From: CAZRIZ01 sp964625885
Lineage (GTDB): Bacteria; Patescibacteriota; Saccharimonadia; Saccharimonadales; Saccharimonadaceae
Assembly: GCA_964625885.1 (NCBI GenBank)
Contig: CAZVBM010000003.1
Span: 1-64,000 of the forward strand
Length of the DNA stretch: 64,000 bases
Direction of reading: 5' to 3'
The translations under genes and the position numbers were made by a program. This document shows positions 60,051 through 64,000 of the stretch, one piece after another; within the stretch, counting starts at the first letter, position 1, and every line of letters begins with the position of its first letter. Below the pieces are notes generated by a model. That model saw only the letters and a list, made by a program, of their open reading frames with translations, had not been told where the DNA came from and did no database searches.

Positions 60051-60446
60051 ATGAAAGAAGGCGGCTTAACTAATTTACAGAAGCTCATAATAACCGTTGC
60101 GACAATCTGCGCGGTAGGGTTATTTATTCTTTTAAACGTGACTTCACCTGATAGTGCCTCACCAACCTTATTCTTAACGATCTTTATTTTGATGTATGGC
60201 GCGACATTTGGTTTTTTTACTGTCACTGCGGTTTTTTTTGTTAGCCTAAACAGGTTGCTTTTCCCAAATGTAATCAAGAAAAAGCCAAGGAGTCCGCGTA
60301 AAATCATCAGTTATATTGCCATTATTAGTTCTGTGCCGATTTTTATTTTAGCCATACAGTCTATAAAGCCGGTTAGCGTCTTAGAAGTGCTGCTTGTTCT
60401 GCTGCTAGCCTCTGTGGCTGGTTTTGCAATTCATAAAAAACAGTAA
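60051..60446 (+). CDS. small polytopic membrane protein
   Basis: 131 residues from the ATG at 60051 (an earlier in-frame ATG at 60006 lies in the upstream terminator tail). Four membrane helices are likely (about 10-30, 36-62, 84-103 and 108-126), with a basic loop (KKKPRSPRK). No family is recognised. TATAAT (60029-60034) predicts a leader of about ten bases. Confidence 0.7.
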   Translation: MKEGGLTNLQKLIITVATICAVGLFILLNVTSPDSASPTLFLTIFILMYGATFGFFTVTAVFFVSLNRLLFPNVIKKKPRSPRKIISYIAIISSVPIFILAIQSIKPVSVLEVLLVLLLASVAGFAIHKKQ

Positions 60447-60456
60447 GAGCTTATGG

Positions 60457-60462
60457 TATAAT
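60457..60462 (+). promoter_or_regulatory. extended -10 (TGG-TATAAT), leaderless GTG start
   Basis: TATAAT with TGG at 60454-60456. It ends eight bases before the GTG at 60470. Confidence 0.65.
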
Positions 60463-60469
60463 TATCCTT

Positions 60470-60934
60470 GTGAACTACGAGAGCCAAGCTTCAAGCCCGG
60501 AGCGTTTAAATCCAGAGCGAAATCGACAATCTTTGCCAGAGGTTGATTTAAGTTTGCTTCGGCCAAATACCAATCCAGAGGCTAGTCCGTTAGCAAACGC
60601 AGAATCAGAGAGAAAAGAGACTCAGGCGGACGCCCAGGCTGCATCATCTGACAATCCAGCCGTTCATGCGGTAGCGGTTAGTCCAGTTGTCTCAAGCTCA
60701 GCTGTGTCAAATGATACGGGATCTTTGAGCGGCTTTGCCGTTCCTGGCACGGCCGCGGATTTAGATGTTATTGAGCAGGGGTGGGTGGATGTTACAAAAC
60801 AAGTCCTGGCCTCGACTGTTGATAATCCGCGAGTTAGGGAGGAGAAGATAAAAGATCTGCAGGAAAACTATCTGCTAAAGCGCTATGGGCGATTACCGGG
60901 CTCAGCCAACGAGCATAAAGAAGCAAAAATATGA
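60470..60934 (+). CDS. disordered partner of the TraG-like ATPase
   Basis: 154 residues from a GTG. Residues 1-100 are rich in Ser, Ala, Pro and Glu and probably disordered; residues 104-150 (LDVIEQGWVDVTKQVLASTVDN...) look helical and folded. There is no membrane helix. It overlaps the ATPase gene by four bases (ATGA), so a partner or adaptor role is inferred. Confidence 0.65.
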   Translation: MNYESQASSPERLNPERNRQSLPEVDLSLLRPNTNPEASPLANAESERKETQADAQAASSDNPAVHAVAVSPVVSSSAVSNDTGSLSGFAVPGTAADLDVIEQGWVDVTKQVLASTVDNPRVREEKIKDLQENYLLKRYGRLPGSANEHKEAKI

Positions 60935-63732
60935 ACAAATTAGCTCTAATATTAATATATATAGTTTTTGTCCTGATTGTTGTGGCTGTAGTTGGGTTTG
61001 TCGTTTGGCGGCTTTACAAAAAAGGTCGCCAAGAGGCTAAGAACTATGAGAGGGGCCTGAAGATGGTCCGGCTCCATATTAATTTACCACCTAGTAGTAC
61101 AGACTTAGAGGCTAACGGTCGTGATCAGCGCGATGTTACGGACGAGACTATATCTCAAGCTCAGGTTATGTACAATATTATTGCCTCAACAGCCACCAAG
61201 GGATTTAAGTCCAAGCTTCATGGCCAAAGACATATATCATTTGAGCTGATATCAAATGAAGGGCTGGTGCAGTACTATGTGGTTGCGCCAGTTAGTTTGG
61301 TGGACGTGATTAAGCAGTCGGTTACGACAGCTTATCCGTCTGCTATATTACAAGAGACCAGGGGCGATAACATATTCAGCGAAGTCGGTAAGATTACTGG
61401 CACGATTGGTGGCGAGTTTTCTCTAAAAAAGGAGTTCTTCTATCCGATTGCAACCTATCAAGAAAGCAAGCAAGACTCCTCCCGATCGATTCTCAATGCT
61501 TTGAGTGTAGCGAAGGGTGGTGATGGAGTTGCGATTCAGATCTTACTTCGTCCAGCGCCGAGTGACTGGGTGGACAATGCTAAATATCAAATTCAGCAGA
61601 TTAAAAAAGATAAAGAGTCTGGTGGTGGCGGGCGGGGTGGGATCTTTTTTTCTCCGGGAGAATTACTAGAGGCTTTGTGGAAGCCACCAGATGTAACAGA
61701 GACTAAGAGTGAGGCTAAGTCGGAACAGTTGACCAGTTTAGAGCAAGAAGAGATTGCGGCAATCGAGGAGAAAACTCGCTATCCAGGGTTTGAGACGCTG
61801 GTCAGGTTGGTGGTATCGTCTAACACGCTGGCGCGTTCTCAGACATTACTGCAGGGTATTACCGCCGCTTTCTCAGTCTTTGATCGCTCTCAGTATAACG
61901 GTCTAGAATTTAAGTACACACAGGACGTGGACGCGCTGGTCACCTCGTATCTAATGAGATTTTTCCCTCAGTCTATTAAGAACAATGTTCTTAATAGCGT
62001 TGAGCTAGCGTCAATCTTTCATTTGCCCAGCCAAAAAGACATCCCGACATCACAGGTGGTGCGTCAAGCTACTAAGCAGGTTGATGGCCCGACTGAATTG
62101 ATGACAGAAGGTCTTTTGATAGGTGTTAACGAGTACAGGGGTGTAAAAAAACCTATTAGGCTTAGTACTAACGATCGTCGTCGCCACATGTATTTTATTG
62201 GCCAGACTGGTACCGGTAAATCGGTCTTGTTGGAGAATTTGGCTTACCAGGACATGCTGGCGGGCCGTGGTTTTGCTTTTATCGATCCGCATGGCGACTC
62301 AGTAGAAAAGCTTCTCGGAATGATTCCACGTGAACGAGTCGAGGATGTGATTTACTTCAATCCTAGCGATATTGAACGCCCAATTGGCCTTAACTTGTTT
62401 GAATTTGAGACAAATGATCAAAGAGACTTTTTAATTCAAGAGGGGATTCAGATGTTATATCGCCTATATGACCCGGGTCATACCGGAATCGTTGGCCCCA
62501 GATTTGAGCATTGGTTTCGCAATGCTGCTATGACCATCATGTCAGACCCTAGTGGTGCGACGTTTATCGATATTCCGCAGGTATTTAATGATCAAGCTTT
62601 TGCGGACTATAAGCTAAAATTCGTCAAAGACCAGACGGTCTTGGACTTTTGGAATAAGGAAATGGCGCAAACCACTGAATCGTCAAAGTCTGACGTGCTT
62701 GGCTGGTTTGCATCTAAGTTTGGAGCCTTCTTGTCTAATGAAATGATGCGCAATATTCTGGGCCAAACCAAATCCGGTTTTGACATTAAGAGAATTATGA
62801 ATGAAGGCAAAATACTTCTGGTTAATCTATCAAAGGGGAAAACTGGCGAACTCAACTCAATGTTGCTCGGCATGATATTTGTTATGAAGTTTCAGGTGGC
62901 AGCCATGGCCAGAGCTTCAATGCCAGAGGACCAGCGCAAGGATTTTTGTCTTTATGTCGACGAGTTTCAAAACTTTGCCACTGATAGTTTTGAGTCAATC
63001 CTGTCGGAAGCTCGTAAGTACCGGCTTAATATAATTGTAGCCAATCAGTTTATGACTCAGCTAACTGATAAGATTCGCGAGGCAATTATCGGTAACGTTG
63101 GTACTATGGTCGCTGGCAGAGTAGGTGTGACTGATGCTGAACTGTTAGTTAAGAAGTTCTCGCCAACTTTTGATGCTGAAGATTTAACTAAGCTCCCTAA
63201 CTACCAAACTATAACATCAGTATTGATCAATAACGTGCCATCAGCTCCGTTCAGCATGAACCTAATCCCATCAATGGGAACGTCTGACCCCAGACTGTGT
63301 GATGCCGTCAAACAGCTTTCTCGTACTAATTACGGACAGGATAGGCATTCGGTTGGTCGTGATATCCAGCAGAGGTTATCGGCTGGTGATCGACAGCGTG
63401 CGGCTAATAATCGAGCTAATATAGCACAGGAGATGCAGCAATTAAATTCAGGCGGCAAGGGCTTTCTAGATGACTGGTTGGAGCGTCGTAAGCAACTAAA
63501 TAGTTCGCCATCTAAGCAGAATGCTGGCACCACCAGCACCTCGTCTAATGTTGATAAAGATACAACGATACAGAGAGAAGGTAGTAATAAATACAACGAA
63601 ATTGTGACGTCGGCTGACCTTGATGGCGACGTCAAAGTGTCTCAAAAAACCGTTAGCCCAGGCGAAATCAATTTTAGAACTGGGTCTAGTGACGAGGCTG
63701 TGGCGGTTGATTTGCGTCATGGCAAGAGCTAG
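60931..63732 (+). CDS. TraG/VirD4-like membrane ATPase
   Basis: 933 residues. One N-terminal membrane helix (about 5-28) is followed by an alpha/beta region of about 370 residues, then a motor with Walker A FIGQTGTGKSVLLENL (about 423-438), FIDPHGDSVEKLL, and Walker B DFCLYVDEFQNF (about 671-682), ending with ATPase motifs (NQFMTQLTDKIREAIIGNVGT). The tail (820-933) is Gln/Ser-rich and disordered. This is the type IV secretion coupling-protein/HerA superfamily. No other secretion genes are next to it. It probably moves DNA or protein through the membrane. Confidence 0.88.
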   Translation: MNKLALILIYIVFVLIVVAVVGFVVWRLYKKGRQEAKNYERGLKMVRLHINLPPSSTDLEANGRDQRDVTDETISQAQVMYNIIASTATKGFKSKLHGQRHISFELISNEGLVQYYVVAPVSLVDVIKQSVTTAYPSAILQETRGDNIFSEVGKITGTIGGEFSLKKEFFYPIATYQESKQDSSRSILNALSVAKGGDGVAIQILLRPAPSDWVDNAKYQIQQIKKDKESGGGGRGGIFFSPGELLEALWKPPDVTETKSEAKSEQLTSLEQEEIAAIEEKTRYPGFETLVRLVVSSNTLARSQTLLQGITAAFSVFDRSQYNGLEFKYTQDVDALVTSYLMRFFPQSIKNNVLNSVELASIFHLPSQKDIPTSQVVRQATKQVDGPTELMTEGLLIGVNEYRGVKKPIRLSTNDRRRHMYFIGQTGTGKSVLLENLAYQDMLAGRGFAFIDPHGDSVEKLLGMIPRERVEDVIYFNPSDIERPIGLNLFEFETNDQRDFLIQEGIQMLYRLYDPGHTGIVGPRFEHWFRNAAMTIMSDPSGATFIDIPQVFNDQAFADYKLKFVKDQTVLDFWNKEMAQTTESSKSDVLGWFASKFGAFLSNEMMRNILGQTKSGFDIKRIMNEGKILLVNLSKGKTGELNSMLLGMIFVMKFQVAAMARASMPEDQRKDFCLYVDEFQNFATDSFESILSEARKYRLNIIVANQFMTQLTDKIREAIIGNVGTMVAGRVGVTDAELLVKKFSPTFDAEDLTKLPNYQTITSVLINNVPSAPFSMNLIPSMGTSDPRLCDAVKQLSRTNYGQDRHSVGRDIQQRLSAGDRQRAANNRANIAQEMQQLNSGGKGFLDDWLERRKQLNSSPSKQNAGTTSTSSNVDKDTTIQREGSNKYNEIVTSADLDGDVKVSQKTVSPGEINFRTGSSDEAVAVDLRHGKS

Positions 63733-63772
63733 TTAACCACTCTAAATACATTCTTAGTGCTAGAAAGAAATG

Positions 63773-64000
63773 CTATTTTTTATTGCTGAATATAGTTGCT
63801 ATATTACTAATCACCCAGCTCAAAATCCATATGGTCATAATCACTACTGGGCTGGGGTATAGGCTTGTTCTCAGAAGGGTGTACGTAGCATAAATTAATG
63901 ATCCTATAATTGTAATGCTAGTACTAAGCTTTGTGGCGGATGACCTGATCAAGGTATTGTTAATGAGGTGAGATAGATTTGTAACAAATTTAGAGTGCAG
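63773..64000 (-). CDS. partial membrane protein, C-terminal 75 residues
   Basis: An open frame runs in from the right edge and stops at TAG (63773-63775). It encodes two hydrophobic segments (ITIIGSLIYATYTLL and VVIMTIWILSWVISNIATI), typical of a polytopic membrane protein. The start lies outside the window and the family is not recognised. Confidence 0.5.
   Translation of the reverse strand: MHSKFVTNLSHLINNTLIRSSATKLSTSITIIGSLIYATYTLLRTSLYPSPVVIMTIWILSWVISNIATIFSNKK

Noticed and set aside
1..64000. Recoded UGA (Gracilibacteria/SR1 code)
   Set aside because: polA, pilC and other genes end at TGA in the expected place, with no extension into conserved sequence.
1..64000. Prophage, insertion sequence or CRISPR array
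   Set aside because: No transposase, capsid, Cas gene or regularly spaced repeat was seen; the only tyrosine recombinase looks like a housekeeping XerC/D.

Overview
The window reads as chromosomal DNA of a Candidate Phyla Radiation (Patescibacteria) bacterium, most likely Saccharibacteria (TM7). This is inferred from the gene set and not from a marker phylogeny: a reduced monoderm-style housekeeping set, a type IV pilus locus without a secretin, a very large TraG/VirD4-like ATPase, a SurA-like protein and divergent small membrane proteins. TGA is an ordinary stop (for example polA and pilC), so the recoded-UGA lineages (Gracilibacteria, SR1) do not fit. No prophage, insertion sequence or CRISPR array is visible.

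Layout. 0-14 kb: a membrane protein, a divergent RelA/SpoT protein, argS-orn, two small proteins, then dnaG-rpoD-polA and mutM-holA, closed by a bidirectional terminator against rpsT. 14-24 kb: a degenerate DHH protein with a proline-rich tail, truB, a MacB-type ABC pair, then rpsO and pnp separated by two oppositely oriented genes that share a four-cysteine module, then a uracil-DNA glycosylase. 24-32 kb: a 2H phosphoesterase-like gene, ftsK, rpsF-ssb-rpsR-efp, a serine beta-lactamase-like protein, tlyA and ychF. 32-44 kb: a contiguous type IV pilus locus (pilM, N, O, a small gene, B, T, C, a prepilin, pilD, four minor pilin-like genes). 44-53.7 kb: a tyrosine recombinase, ndk, four tRNA genes (Arg, Asp, Thr, Val), a foldase-like protein, a GT2 glycosyltransferase, thrS behind a T-box-like leader, miaA, a winged-helix protein and a degenerate metallo-beta-lactamase-fold protein. 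53.7-64 kb: rpmB, an M50 protease, a 6S RNA candidate, an RNase HI fusion, RNase P RNA, infC-rpmI-rplT, comM, tmRNA, an unassigned structured RNA, and the TraG-like ATPase gene pair. A partial membrane gene runs off the right end.

Working together. The window covers replication and repair (DnaG, PolA, HolA, Ssb, MutM, UDG), translation (ArgS, ThrS, IF-3, EF-P, six ribosomal proteins, tRNAs, rnpB, tmRNA), and an envelope and DNA-uptake theme (pilus, ComM, TraG-like ATPase). That theme fits an epibiont that attaches to a host cell and takes up its DNA.

Most notable signals. (1) First genes of transcription units repeatedly have a TATAAT-like -10 box 6-9 nt before the start codon, implying largely leaderless initiation, whereas most operon-internal genes have Shine-Dalgarno sites. 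(2) A T-box-like leader with an ACC specifier precedes thrS. (3) The tmRNA encodes a 26-residue tag and has a non-standard T-loop. (4) An unassigned RNA of about 320 nt has its own promoter and terminator. (5) Metal-binding cysteines are missing from DnaG, UDG and PilB. (6) infC appears to start at AUA.
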